A stretch of 64,000 bases of DNA from Rachycentron canadum (GCA_038496675.1 CM076666.1:14320029-14384028); one strand, 5' to 3'; positions 51,301-63,833 are shown, counted from the first letter of the stretch. Numbers and translations are program-made. The notes: a model not told the origin generated them from the letters alone.

Positions 51301-53376
51301 TTTAAGCAAAATTATGAAATAACATAGCATGCTTTCCCATAGGAGAGCAAATACATATTTTAATTGGACTATTGTTAGATAGGGGCTGTAAATACAAATC
51401 CTCACATTTTTTAACTTTTCATTTGTTTCTAATGGCTGAAGTTATTTCAGCACTTACTCACGTCCAGACAGCATAATGCCACTACATAGCTCATAAATGA
51501 GAAAGACTAGACTGGATTAAATTGCCAGCACACTGACACGGAGGAGATGGTATAATGAAAAATCCCTGAAGACTGACGTAAACGAAAAGGAAACATGTCA
51601 TGGACATCTGTCACGAACATTCAAACTAGAAGTTAGGCTAATGATTTTCAACAAACAAATGACATCGTACAGGGTAGTGTCTGTTTTTGAAAAGTCGTTA
51701 CATGAGAACACTTTTTTTTGCGGTTAATTTGAACTTTAAGTCGTCTTGACACTGGGCGTCTAGCAGGGTTGGGGTCCACGATACAATTTCATCAGAGTCC
51801 ACTACACTATACACTATCATTACTTCACTTGATGTTTGGGCTTCACTGTTCAGAACGATGTTTGCACATATAATGTGACACTAGAAGACTTTTAGCATTC
51901 ACCTGTATTCAGTCTACTTTAAGTCTGAGTCCAAAGCATGTATGTGAAAACATGATTTTGTAACACTGCAATTACTTTAGAAGCCAATTTTAGTTCAATT
52001 TCCATCTTAAAAACTTCACTGCACACTGAGAATTGACTTTTCCATTTATTATTATATCTTAAAACATATCTGGAGGACATAATATAGAGTAAACTGAAGT
52101 GCAATTTATATACTGTGATTGTAAGATAATTTTAATTTTTTAACTTTAAATAAGTATTTTAGTATTTATATATTTATAATGCAAAAATAGCTTTGGGCTT
52201 TTATGCTGATTTATTTTGACCCTTAGTAATAAATAACTTTTTTCTGACTTTACTTTTACTGCATCGGCTCAAAAAAGATGAGATGACCTTGTCAATGAGA
52301 AGGAACAGATATTAAGATAAACAAATGAGAAGGGAAAAGCTGGTTTTAATCTTTAATACATACTATAGCTCTGCCATAGCTTGTGCAAGTAGTTGATTCT
52401 TTCCAAATGCAATTGCATTGATTTACTTTGTAACACAAGCCAACTTAATCCTTTTTTTCCAATATTCACTGTTTGGAAGTTGCAGCTTTAACCAGAGATT
52501 ATGTTCATGGTTTTTGCTATTAAAAGCAAAAGTCTTAATAGATAATGTATCATGGTTCTCAGGGGGATAGCATAAATTAAAAGTGCTGGGTTCAAACTTA
52601 AAGCATAACATTAAAACCCATCAGTTTGATCTATTTTTATACATTTTACCAAGGAGTTTGGGCAGTCCCAAATTGTTAAAGTCCCCCACCAAGACTCCAC
52701 CCCTACAGTGTAAGTCAGATGAATCATTACACATGTATTCTGATTTCAGATGAGAAGAGCAAAAAACTTTTTTGTGAGAGAATATTTCAATTCCTTTTGT
52801 GCCCACATACAAATGTCAACCTATTGTTAAAGGTTGAAAGGTATCTTCCTCCCTCCCTGCCAGTCCTCGCACCAGCCACCCATCCCGCTACCCTCCTGCA
52901 CCTGATTTCATTATCACCCCCCCCAAACCCCAACTCCTCCACCCTCCATCCCTACCTGTCACCCTCCCTCCTACCCCTGCTGCTCGTCACCTCTCCCTCT
53001 GGTACCTGACACGTCTCACCTCTCCTGCTCCATTACTCTGCCTGGCTCCCCCTCATCCTCATCCCACCCGCCACCCTTCCACCCCTTTCTCTCTCTATCT
53101 GTCCCCTCGATCTCTCACTTTTGCCTCCCCTACCTACCACTGTCCCTATGTGGCTCTCGCTGAACCCCTCCCTCTCCATCCCTCTCTACTTTCTGACACT
53201 CTATGTGTCGCTGGTGAACTTCCTTCTGTGTTCCATCTGCCCCTTTCCCACCTCTCCCACTCCCTTCCAGCAGACCCACCTACTCAACGGGTGCTCACCA
53301 TACATGCAGGCGGGCAGACACACAGCCCAGAGCTGTCAACTTACTTCTCGGACAGTCCACGCTCTACCGCAGTTCA

Positions 53377-53390
53377 ACAGCAGGGGGAGT
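53377..53390 (+). promoter_or_regulatory. Candidate CTCF-like core
   Basis: ACAGCAGGGGGAGT agrees with the CTCF core CCASCAGGGGGCGC at 11 of 14 positions by eye. It sits just after a pyrimidine-rich tract. Confidence 0.25.
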
Positions 53391-54546
53391 GTCAGGCTGC
53401 CAGGGACAGGAGGGAGTGGGGGGCCTCAGTGCCTGATCCTGGAGAGGAAGGGACTGAAGAATAAAGTAACAGTGCACACTAACCTACTTTTGTTTGATGC
53501 ATTTTCCTTGTTTGAGCTTTCAGGAAATAACTATATTGCAGCTTGAACATTACATTTATTATTATTTTTGATCTAGGTAAGAGTTGAGTTCACGCTTGCA
53601 CGCTTGTGCACTTCTTTTAAGTGTCCTGTCTTCTGTACACAAACCTGTGTAGACCTGAAACAGCTGGTCACCAGCTGTTAGCTGTTATGAAGAAAATGAG
53701 GCACAGCTATTTCAACAACTTGCCAATTGATTGTCTGTCATTTTTAAGCAAAGATTTACAGGTCCTCAGATGACACCACAATGCTTTTCTTTTCCTTTCT
53801 TACATCAAAGTATATATGAATATTTTTGGGTTTGGACCTGTTGCATGAACAAAAAAGACATTACGGTTACTCTGACATTGCCTTTTTAAAAAAAAAAAAC
53901 AAAAAAAAACTTTTCCTAACCTTTTATAGACCAAGTGATTATTCGTTTAATCAAGAAAATAACTGGTAGATGAATCAATAATGAAAATATTTGTTAGTTT
54001 ACATTCTTGATTATAGTCTGCTCCAAAATTATTAGGGGTTTAATAAGCAAAAGCGATAATGGACTTATGGAAGCACAAACATGGCAAATTATTATTTTTT
54101 CTTATTTTATCTTTCTATTCGAGCCAGTGTGACATTGTGATTTTAGAGTGGTGGACACAGGCATAATAATAAGGTTTCATGCTTTGAAACAACATATAGA
54201 TGAGTGAGGCTTCCTCCCATCCCAACTAGTATTCAGGTAGTTGCATCTCAAGTGTAGTTCAGGGCTGAAGTTTATGTGCAGGATTTAAATAACTGGCTAT
54301 TACAGATATTTATGTTGCTGTTTTATAATGTTTGCAACAGAGTTGAATAAGTCTCAACAAAAACCTCACATTTCAGAGAAGAAGCACACGCTTGTTGAGG
54401 CGATATTATGCTCGATTGCCCCCCACCCTACACACACACACACACACACACACATACACACTTAATGTAGGTTGTGCTAGATCTATTCTACTTTGACAAC
54501 ATTATAATAGCACTGCTCAGTACACAACAGTCCTATGATCTGTCTA

Positions 54547-54563
54547 CTGCCCCCACCTGCTGG
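54547..54563 (-). promoter_or_regulatory. Candidate CTCF-like core
   Basis: On the minus strand CCAGCAGGTGGGGGCAG resembles the CTCF core. The motif also appears in fish dispersed repeats. Confidence 0.22.
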
Positions 54564-56877
54564 TTAGAAAGCTCTCATGTTTTTGTTACTCAACAAATTG
54601 AGCCATGGCCAATCTTAGTGCGTTTATTTGTCTAAGGGTTAGTGTGTGTGTGTTTGTGCGCGTGTATGTGCGTGCCTTCGTGCATTCAACACAAAGATAT
54701 GTTCAGTCACTTCCACCCACTTAGTTTCTCTCTCTCTCTGGTTCACAGTGATCTTTCTCCCACACCTATCTCCTGCACCCATTCGACCTAACAGTAAAAG
54801 AGCAGAGCTGCAGCAGTCTGCTACATCAGGGCCACTGGCCTAATGAACTTCACATACTGTCAAACACAAATAATCAGCCGCCCTGTTAGAAAACCTGCAC
54901 GTACAGTAATAACAGTTTGCTGGCCAGTGTTGTTTATACCACACAGTTGCTCTCACAAGCCACAGGAGGGGAGAGTCTGTGACCTTAAGAGCTGTGGGGC
55001 CTGTACTGTCTAATTCCATGTTTATGGTTTTGCCTTTTATAACACACACAGACGAAGCTGCCCAGGCCACAAGCACACGGAAATATCATCATGCACCCTC
55101 TCCACTTCTAATTGGTGCCTTGGTACCATCCCTCTGGTGAGGATTCAGCTTTGTGCAGGGCAACCTGAGAAGTAATGCCAATTCCAGCCTTTGCTTTGCT
55201 TCCTATTGCTACACAGAATTTTACTGTCAGACCATCAAACAGCATTAAAATAGTTCACTTGAACAAAAAAAAAAAAAAAAAGCAAAGTGACAAAATAAAC
55301 TTGTAACATGTATTTATGTTTATATGTAAATTCATATATTTTCATTTACTGCAACCACTGCCTACAAAGAAATTTGACTGAGCTCATTATACTAAGATGT
55401 ATATAACCTGGCTTACTGACATCCTTTACATTTCTGACTTATTAAAAGAATAACATTTGAAAAGAAAAGATTCATCTCCTCATAGTCTTTATGATTAGAG
55501 TCACAATATTGGACACAGTGGGAAAAAATGTTAATAATTTAGCAACAACTTTTCAGTTGCATGCCATGCAATAAGTGTTGACATTTTTAGACTGAAAATT
55601 ATACAGCAGCTCAACATTATATAGTTTCCTTGGCAACAGTGCAAATGATTTTGGATCTTACCAAGTTTTACAACTTAGCTCATTGATTTAAAAAAGACAA
55701 GAGATTCATAAGACAGGGAGAAGATTGTGAAATCAATGCAATGAAAGCAATGACACTGGATTTTCTGTTCTCATGTTTCAGGGTGGTACATCAATGGTTT
55801 TACCATGAGGACTTTGGTTTTACTTTTTCAGCTATAGCTGAGTAGCTACAGATGAGTACGTGTATGAGGAGATGTATAAATGGAGCATCTACACAGAGAT
55901 GAAAATGGAAAAGGAAAAGGCTTGCTGTGCCACGGGTGATGTGAAAAGGATAACAAAGTAATTATGGCACAAGTAGACGCGGAAATGGCGAGGGAGTGAG
56001 AAAGAAAGGGAGACGGAAAGCAAGAAGACAAATCGGGGGTGGGGGGTGTAGTGACCTGCTGGAGTTTCCATCATGGCGTGGTAGTTAATTAGCCTCTGCC
56101 TGTGGTGGTAAATATGTTCTGTTCCCATCTGGAGCAGGGGAGGGGATTTTCTACCTACTTGTCTGCCTACCTGCCCATATGCTGTCAGACTTATCAAATC
56201 CATCTTTAAAACCAGAGTTCAGTTCAGCTGCCTATCTGTTTTGTGTGCCAAAAAAGACTATCAACAGCTCTGTCTCATGTTCATATGCAGGCCTGTCTAT
56301 CAGTCAGTCTGTTTGAGCACTAGCCTCCAGCTGTCTGCCATATTGACTGGGGACCCTGCTAAATCCTTGTGGTATGCATATTCATAATATGTACACATCC
56401 ACATCTACACAATCATACACACATCGGAGAACATTCCTCTAACTGCACTTTTCTCGTTTTCCACAAGGGGTCATAATTACATTGTAAAGATTATATCAGC
56501 AGGTTTCATCAGTGGTCATAGGGAGAGAAGGCAAATCATTTTAACACATTCAGTCTGCTGATCTGGATTCAAACAGTCATCAGCATTAAAAAAAAAAAAG
56601 ACATTCGGTTGTTAAAGAACAGCCACAAGTTAGTGAAATATGCCTGTAATAGTTACTATAGTAGTATAATTTAAAAATTTACAGTGTAGACAAACATTTG
56701 CCAAAATGCCTGTTTTGCAGGAAAGAATTGTTTCAATAATCACGTTGGTTGTGATCATCTTATAATTTCTATAGGTTTGCAACTTGAAAGCCTTTGTTAA
56801 GTGTTAAAGTTAATTATATCAGTTTATATTAGTTTGTAATTGCTACTTGATTGATAGATGACTATTTGTGCAATTAT

Positions 56878-57305
56878 CAGTGGTGGAAAAAGTATTAAGA
56901 TCGTTTACTGAACTAAAGAGGTAAAAGTCTTGCATCCAGAATTTTACTTGAATAAACGTATAAGTGTCGAAATATACTTAGTATGTAGAATGATCCCATT
57001 GCAGAAGAACATTTTATTTTACTAAATGATGCATTTATTTATGTTGTTGTGGTTGAGCTCATTTTGAATAGCCTTATATATAAAGTTAGTATAATATATA
57101 AGTATAACTTCATATATGGCTTGGTATTATTATCTATTATACTATATCATACTTTGTTTATTGATCATATTTTGTCTCAATAATGTATCATAAATGTGCA
57201 CAGTGGCTAAATTAATGTGTTAACGTAGTAAAAAGGACATTTGAATTGTAGCCTTGAGGTAGCATAAAGAAGCAGAAAATAGATCTAGTGAAGTAAAAGT
57301 AGGCT
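56878..57305 (+). mobile_element. hAT-like non-autonomous element, copy D
   Basis: It begins CAGTGGTGGAAAAAGTATTA, the clearest 5' end of the family in this window. GTAAAAGTCTTGCATCCAGA, TTGAGCTCATTTTGAATAGC and GAGGTAGCATAAAGAAGCAG follow. The 3' inverted end is not recognisable. It sits about 200 bp upstream of the CpG-containing promoter. Confidence 0.6.
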
Positions 57306-57512
57306 TTTTATTTAATTATTTAAATTTTTCATTTGTATATTATGTTACTGTACAATAATAAACGAGGCTTCATGTGAGACTGGTCAAATCTAGTGGAACT
57401 GCTCATATTTGAGTTCAGTTCAATTAATCGGCTGGTGCTAAATAAAAACTGTTGACCCTGTAGGTAAGGAGCGGGATTGTGTGACGCGGCGAACCGATTG
57501 CTTCAGTATTGA

Positions 57513-57531
57513 ACTACGTTTCCCACAATGC
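57513..57531 (+). promoter_or_regulatory. ZNF143/THAP11-like (SBS2) site
   Basis: ACTACGTTTCCCACAATGC differs at only three positions from the vertebrate promoter motif ACTACAATTCCCAGAATGC as I recall it. Such sites lie close to the start of many CpG-island genes. Confidence 0.7.
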
Positions 57532-57545
57532 TCCTCTCCCGAGTG

Positions 57546-57551
57546 CACGTG
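57546..57551. promoter_or_regulatory. CACGTG E-box
   Basis: Palindromic E-box (USF/MYC/MAX type) 15 bp after the ZNF143-like site. Confidence 0.5.
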
Positions 57552-57745
57552 TCAACGCTGCCAGCAAACCGGACTGAACGTCACATTCCTGCATTCCCCC
57601 CTTTCCTCAGTCTGGGACGTCGGAGTTACCACCAGACACCTAATCCTCTTTCCCACTTCTCGTTTTGAGAAACACACCCATGACACGGCGGATTTGATCT
57701 CAGGGGGTGATCCCGGGTTCACCAGGAGTCAGAAACTCACGTCGG
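57550..57745 (+). other. Candidate non-coding first exon
   Basis: The 3' boundary is a good donor, TCGG|GTAAGG, with GT at 57746-57747. The 5' boundary is only a guess from the promoter motifs. An open frame crosses this area but has no recognisable domain, and its ATG is upstream of the likely start site, so the exon is best taken as 5' UTR. Confidence 0.45.
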
Positions 57746-60700
57746 GTAAGGATTTATCCCCTTTTGAGCCCGATGAAGACGTGTGTGTGTGTCGGTTGTA
57801 GTGCTATGACCGTAGTAACCAGATAACAGCTTTACAAGATGCGCTGGATTTGCTGCGACTTGTCTCTGTGAATTACCTGTGTTTTTTTTTTTTTTTTTTG
57901 CTTCGACTTCAACTGGGAGACCTGTTGATGTAGCGCAGTTGACGGAGGGTGGTTTGAAGACCTTATATGTGGCCTATGGTTGTTTACTGTTGTAGTTGAG
58001 AGCTAGCTAACGTTAGCCGGCTGGTTAGCCGCAAAGCTTGCGTCACCATTGTTACCGGCGATACGCGGGCAGGGCAGACACATCAGGGCGTGGAGGCGCC
58101 TACAGATGTGGCTTTAATACTGTGACAGGGACATTATGGTGCAGTCACACGGATAACATTACCACAACCGTTTCACTAGCTTGCTAACTGATGCATATAG
58201 CACTAGCATCCGAGACAGCATGGGCGTGGTTATGGGAGTGCAAAATGTACAGAAAATAACTATTGCTAAGGTTATGAAGAAATCGTTGTCATCAGCTTGG
58301 AAATGTGTTTGGTTTCAGAAACGCCAGGCTACAGTCGCAGGAGAGGAACAGCAGGAAAAGCCATTGAAATCGTTAGATGTTAATTAGGAGCTGAGATTGC
58401 TGCAGATCAGCAGCCTGTGTCAGCTGTTGACCCTCACAACAAAGACCAGATCACATCCGGTGCCAGTCAGGACAGAGGGAAATCACTGATATACCACCAA
58501 CTGATACAACTATTAAGCAGGAACTGTCATCTCAACTGAAGCAGATACAAGCAGTTGTTTTGGTAGGTAGTTTGCATAAATCTAAACCAGGTGGAACTTA
58601 TGCTGGAATGAAGAACTAATTGCAACTTTAAAAAAAAAAAATGTATATATCAACATTCATACATTTTAGTCTCGAAACAGGTGGTGGTCGGTCCTCTAAG
58701 GGTCTTGTAGGTTGTACTTAAATCCAGTCTCCTCATAACATTCCAGAGATTCCTGCTGTTTAGAGGCTGATTGGATCAGAGTCATTGTATGGATGTGAAG
58801 GAATGTTTGCATGATACCACAAGTCACATAACAGACCCTCTTAACTTGACTGAGACAGGATTTGACACACTTTGATGCTGAAGAGTGAGACCAAATTTCT
58901 CTGGTACTGTCAGCTTTCTTGACAGAAAAGAAGTTAATAAATGAATGATTTACCTGATCCTACTGAGAGGAACATCTGTTTCTTTGAATAAATGATGCCT
59001 TTCCTCACATGTGTTTGATCCTTGACCAAGTTCCAGCATTTCAGTGGTGCCTCAACCACCATCATTAGTCTGTCAAGTGGTTTGTCAGGTTTAGCCAGTG
59101 TCTCGTACTGTACCAAGTATTCATTGTAGACATTTGAATGTTCTAAGCAGTTGTTGTCTAAAGTCTACCAAGCCTGATTAAGTCATTTGTTCACTTTTGT
59201 ATCCTTTGTGAAGATGACATAGTCAAACCTGCATTGACTAGTTAAAATATACATGACCCATAAAGTAGGTAGAATTTAATCAGAGCCCTGCTTTGATCTC
59301 ACATGGGCCTAGACACATTATTTCCAATGTGTAGAATAAGATGTGTTTTTACAGGAGTAAGTATCTTAGAAACCACTAAGTACTTTTCCGTCTTGACCGA
59401 TAATCTATAGACCGAGATAATATATCTACACCTGTGAGATTTACCATCAACTAACTCACCGTAATTAACATATAATAGAGCAATGGCACATTATGTATAG
59501 TATCTCTAATTTGCAGTGCTAATGTTGCAAACATGTTGCATGTTGTGAAAGTGGCACAAGAACTTGTTTCAGTCAAGAAATATTAGGGTTACACATTAAG
59601 GTGTTTTATATGTCATTCACATTAAAGGGCTTATACGTGTATACTTTAATCATAGGTTTTATCTAAACCTTATAATTACACATTTGTGTATGACTGTTTA
59701 ATCACATAGCAACAGAAGTGGCACATGAATTTATTAGAAATGATTTTATTCATTGTCCTGTCCTATAATACCCATCTAACCTCTGATCTTAACCTGTGAC
59801 AGGGCTGGGGACTGATTCATATATATGTTGAGTACTGAAATAGAAGAATTACAGTGGGCTTGTTAGAGTACGATTTAAAATAAATCGTTATTGCTGATGT
59901 ATATATTTGGCCTAAAATTCAGCTTTATTTAGACCATTATAGCAGAGTCAGTGCACTGTCATCATCCCTGTGATCTGATGATATGACAGGGAGACAAAGG
60001 CAGTGAACTTTGCCCTCAGAGGTCAAACAATGAAAGGAAATTAAAATTCAATCCCAATGTACCATTAATGAATAGTGATACCAGGGTGCAGCATGGAACC
60101 TTTATCTCTGTGCCTCTTGTTAAAGGAAACCTATGAAATGAGGTAGTGTTTAGTGTTGTGACGCATACCCATTTATATGCATGCAGTGTTTTGAAGAATG
60201 TGGATGAGAAGCGAACACAGCTGCATGTTATGGAGAGAGTGGGAGCTGCCTGCAGAAAACTGGAACACCCTGAGTCAAGCTGCAAAGCAGAGATCTAGCC
60301 TCATTTCAGCGGGAACTACTGCTCATTATGTTGCCTATCGTGTACGGATGAGTCAGTGGGAAAAGAGAAAAAGGAAAGAGAGGGAGATCACATGGGCCAT
60401 GACTGAGGGGAAACATACGGTAGCTTTGTGAGCACAGGGTTAGCAGATGGTTTAGAGCTGAAAACTTGAGGCCTTTAGCTTAGTGCAGGAATACAGAGAA
60501 ATTCAATAGCATGTTAAAGACTCTGTATTTTTAGGAAACAACCAGTTCTGGCTTTTCTATGGTTGGCCTTTTGTTCTCAGAGTTACTTGTTTTACCATCA
60601 ACCCTTGTGTTCAATTGTCACCGATAATGGACACTGCTCTGTTGCAGACTAACCTTTGTTGCCTCCCTTTTCACTTTTGTTGCCATTCAGCTCCGAGGCC

Positions 60701-60770
60701 TCAGAACTTCTACCTACACTCCATACAGGTTGTGGAGCTTTATTATATACCATCAGTTGTTTGCCAGGAC

Positions 60771-60771
<1 letters not shown>

Positions 60772-60844
<73 letters not shown>
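60772..60844 (+). repeat. (TG)36 microsatellite, 73 bp
   Basis: Pure TG dinucleotides. They produce Cys-Val and Thr-His runs in false frames. Confidence 0.97.
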
Positions 60845-60848
<4 letters not shown>

Positions 60849-61012
60849 CTGGACAGAATGGCATTGTTGGGCTACAGCCCCACTAGTTCCACAGTACTGC
60901 ACAAGGCCAATCCTCTCTCATTAGGTCACCACAGGGGCATAGGGGGACAATCAGGCTATTGTTTTAGGTGTACACATACACACTGTTGGACCCCCTTATG
61001 TGGCATGTGCAG

Positions 61013-61030
61013 GCTACCCTCTACTGGTCA
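61013..61030 (-). promoter_or_regulatory. Candidate CTCF site
   Basis: The minus strand TGACCAGTAGAGGGTAGC matches TGGCCASTAGRGGGCRGC at all but two positions by eye, the best CTCF-like string in the window. Confidence 0.4.
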
Positions 61031-62977
61031 GCCCCTCCAAATTCAGGTCATTCAGCTCTCACACTGTATGAGTGAACAAATTTACTCACAACAGCTTGTT
61101 AAAATGAATGAATTACAACACTCCTTTGATGATGGTTTAGGAATTTTAGTTCTACAAATGCATATTCCTGAATTCACTTGGGATGGTCTTCTACCTGTTC
61201 AGACCTTTGTGTAGGTCTTTGTGCACCCTATTTTCTAGTGTATGGCACCTGTTGCTCTTCCACCTGAGGAGGTTGTGACAGTGACAGATTGGGGCCAATT
61301 AAAGATTTTTTTTTTTTTTCCATAGCGTTGCAAGAGAGTGAAGCATGAAGGGGTGGGTGTGATGTGAATGGAGCCACTTTGAGTTGAAAACATTGCAGCT
61401 ATTTCAGGCAGTGTTCAGTGTTGTTGAAGTGGTCCTGAAAATAGCAAGTATTTTGTTCAAGCTAGGGAAGAGCACAAGCACTACACTCTCTACTGATATT
61501 GCAAAAAAAAAAAAATAATAATAATACAAAAAGATACCATACAAAACAAGATTCAAAGGCTTTATTTGTTATATGCTTATACAGTAAGTACGGTGTAGAG
61601 TACTAGAGTACTGGAACTGTTTTTGTTGCTGTAAATTATCACACTTGAGTTGAAAAGTCAAGATTTGTGCCTCCATTTGATTTAAAAGACACACATATAG
61701 CAGCACATATTTAAAATGTTTTATATGTATTAGATTGAAAAACAACATGCTGTCCTCCTGCTCTCAAAAATAGACTACTCCAAATTATATTTAAACCCAA
61801 GTGTGAGTTTGTTAAGACAGCCAGTCAGTAGTAGACCAGATTAGGCCTATTAGCAGCTCTCGCTGCATGGGGTGAGAACATTGACTTGGACTCCCACAGG
61901 GGAGACTGGGTCTCATGTTCATCTCTGTTTGGGTTGCAGGGATTATGGTTCTTACTCTTTGGTAGTTGTGTAACCATATCAAAGTCTGCAAATCATTAAA
62001 GGTTCAGGGTTTGTTTTGCTTGCTGTACTATACCATGGTGCAGCCAGTGTGATTAGTTAGGCGACAGTACTACTTCAGTGGCATTGTGTTAGTGAATCCC
62101 AGAGGATTATGTTTTATATGGTTGTTATACTTTATGTTGCAGTTTCATACAGAAAGGGATTTTATCAGGTATTAATCTTGAGAACAGTAAATTCATTTTG
62201 TTTTCAGACATGCATTTTGTTTACATTCACAATAACATTTCTGATCTTACTTAAATCAGTATTTTAATAAGATGAGGCAGCCCTCAGCCTCCGAATAGAG
62301 TTGAGCTGTCTTTAGCAAATCGAAATCCATGAAAAAAGGTAGATAAGAATATAATACATATATAATATAATAAAAACATAGTCATTAGTTTGTCCATTGG
62401 AACACACTAACAACACTTGTCATTCAGTGGATGTGGAAATACCTAAATTCACCACATTATCAGGCCTTCTGAACTACTGATCACACAGTATGCTGCGTTG
62501 GTCTAATTTCTCCAAAAGCTTAAGACAGAGAGGGATATTGCTTAAGAGTCCATTATTCCCCATTTATTTCTTCTTGCAAGAAATCTATTATAAAGCATAG
62601 AAGGTGTAGATTGGGATTCATCACTGCCTCGTGAACAAAGAAACAGTGTGCTGTCCAGTGCCATGCTGTGTCTGTCTGGCCAGTTTAGTATCTGTCTGGT
62701 TGGTGCTGGGCTTTGGGCACAGTCTTTAGCTTGGTCGTAGTGTAATACACACGCTGCTTTACATCTACAGTTTTGACTCATCTCTGCTTGCCTGTAGTGT
62801 CACTGGCTGCAAACAGGTTTTATGAATGCTTTCCCTCACCGTTGATCATTGGAACACAATTCTGGCGAGCAGAGGAGGAGTCAGTATATGTGGGATGGGG
62901 AACTGAAAGAAAGACTTTAAGAAGGGAGAGTGGGACAGAAAATCAAAGATCACATGCAAACAGCCAACAGACAATAC

Positions 62978-63019
62978 CGTGGATATACCATATACAATAT
63001 CCACGTAATACGTGGATAT
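62978..63019. repeat. Nested inverted repeats of CGTGGATAT
   Basis: CGTGGATAT at 62978-62986, its reverse complement at 62997-63005, and CGTGGATAT again at 63011-63019. The central copy can pair with either neighbour (loops of 10 and 5 nt). Confidence 0.85.
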
Positions 63020-63833
63020 GTGGACAGTGTGACGACCACTGCTTATTGCCTCATCAAACATTAACTTTTGTCAGGCTATTTCTTTCCTTCTTTACTTCAC
63101 AATTAGTTCACAGCTTTGTTTTTTTTCTAACTGTGAAACTGCTTAGTCGATAAATCAAATGTTGGATTGATAAAACCTTAATCTGCAAATATCAGACAAA
63201 ACAAGCAATCTCAGTGTGAGCTTTTGGAAATTGTGAATAGCTTTTTCTTTGATTGTCCGACACACAATGGGACAATTAACTGATGAAAAACTATGCCACT
63301 GATTTAGCATAGCACTTCTGTAACTTTGTCAGGCTCAAAATCATCTTCTTCCTTGACAAACTCCAGCACCTACATTACCCATAATGCAACTAAACCATTC
63401 ACTATTCGGTCAGGGGTTCTGGTGTGCTAATGAAGCCTCAGCAGTAACTCATGATGTGTTTTTGTGCAAGTGTGGAGGGACAGGCTAAGTTAAACGCAAA
63501 CAGTTTCTTATGAATGCTCCCCCTCATCATTTGCATCAGTATCACCTTGTTACATGAGAGCCTACATCATTGCATCATCTTGGGGTGTGTGCACTGCCAA
63601 AATGAGATTCGAGTTTGGTAAATACGAGATGCCTTGTAATACTATTTGTGCTCCTGACCTTGTGGAGTCAGTTTCTCTGTTTAGCAGAAGCTCAGAGGGA
63701 CCAGCAGCCTGCTGTCTATACTTGTTTGTTTTTCTCGTCTATGCTTAAGACAGTAGCCTTTTCGTTGTCTGGGTCAAATGAATCTTTTGCTTAAGTCTTC
63801 TCCAAACCTCCTCTTCTCTCCTGCTCCCTGCAG

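Larger units (their letters stand above)
48371..56877. other. Non-coding stretch, no gene recognised
   Basis: No supported exon. Contents: CA runs near 48670, 50672, 51079 and 54430-54454, a strongly pyrimidine-rich plus strand at 52844-53290 that creates Pro/Ser/Leu-rich false frames, two CTCF-like cores at 53377 and 54547, and an 18-nt or so poly(A) near 55265. Confidence 0.5.
57470..58110. promoter_or_regulatory. CpG-containing promoter region of an unidentified gene
   Basis: CpG dinucleotides are frequent here (GACGCGGCG, GACGTCGG, CACGGCGG, ACGTCGGG, GGCGATACGCGGGC) and rare in the preceding 50 kb. There is no TATA box in the first 100 bp. A ZNF143/THAP11-like site and a CACGTG E-box lie within 40 bp of each other, and a splice donor follows at 57746. 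Together these fit a housekeeping-type promoter with a start site near 57530-57560 reading rightwards. Bidirectional activity, for example towards a zbtb7c 5' exon, is possible but unsupported. Confidence 0.65.
57746..63833 (+). other. Putative first intron of the rightward gene
   Basis: Contents: poly(T) at 57882-57899, a GT microsatellite at 60772-60844, a CTCF-like site at 61013-61030, poly(A) near 61502, a short inverted-repeat cluster at 62978-63019 and a second ZNF143-like string at 63370-63388. Open frames inside are unspliced and unrecognised. This assignment depends on the candidate exons on either side. Confidence 0.35.

Noticed and set aside
53121..53546. 141-codon plus-strand frame
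   Set aside because: Pro/Ser/Leu-rich because it lies in the pyrimidine-rich tract. No family resemblance.
60191..60298. Coding-looking stretch with many charged residues (open frame from LKNVDEKRTQLHVMERVG to a TAG)
   Set aside because: The composition is attractive and the frame stays open further upstream, but there is no start codon, no convincing acceptor, no donor, and I recognise no family. A translated database search of 60100-60420 would decide: a match to a known protein would make it an exon or pseudogene fragment.
60615..61214. 199-codon plus-strand frame
   Set aside because: Contains the 73-bp TG array as Cys-Val repeats. The flanks show no domain or splice signals.
62773..63153. 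126-codon plus-strand frame
   Set aside because: No recognisable domain, crosses the CGTGGATAT inverted repeats, and lies in a putative intron.
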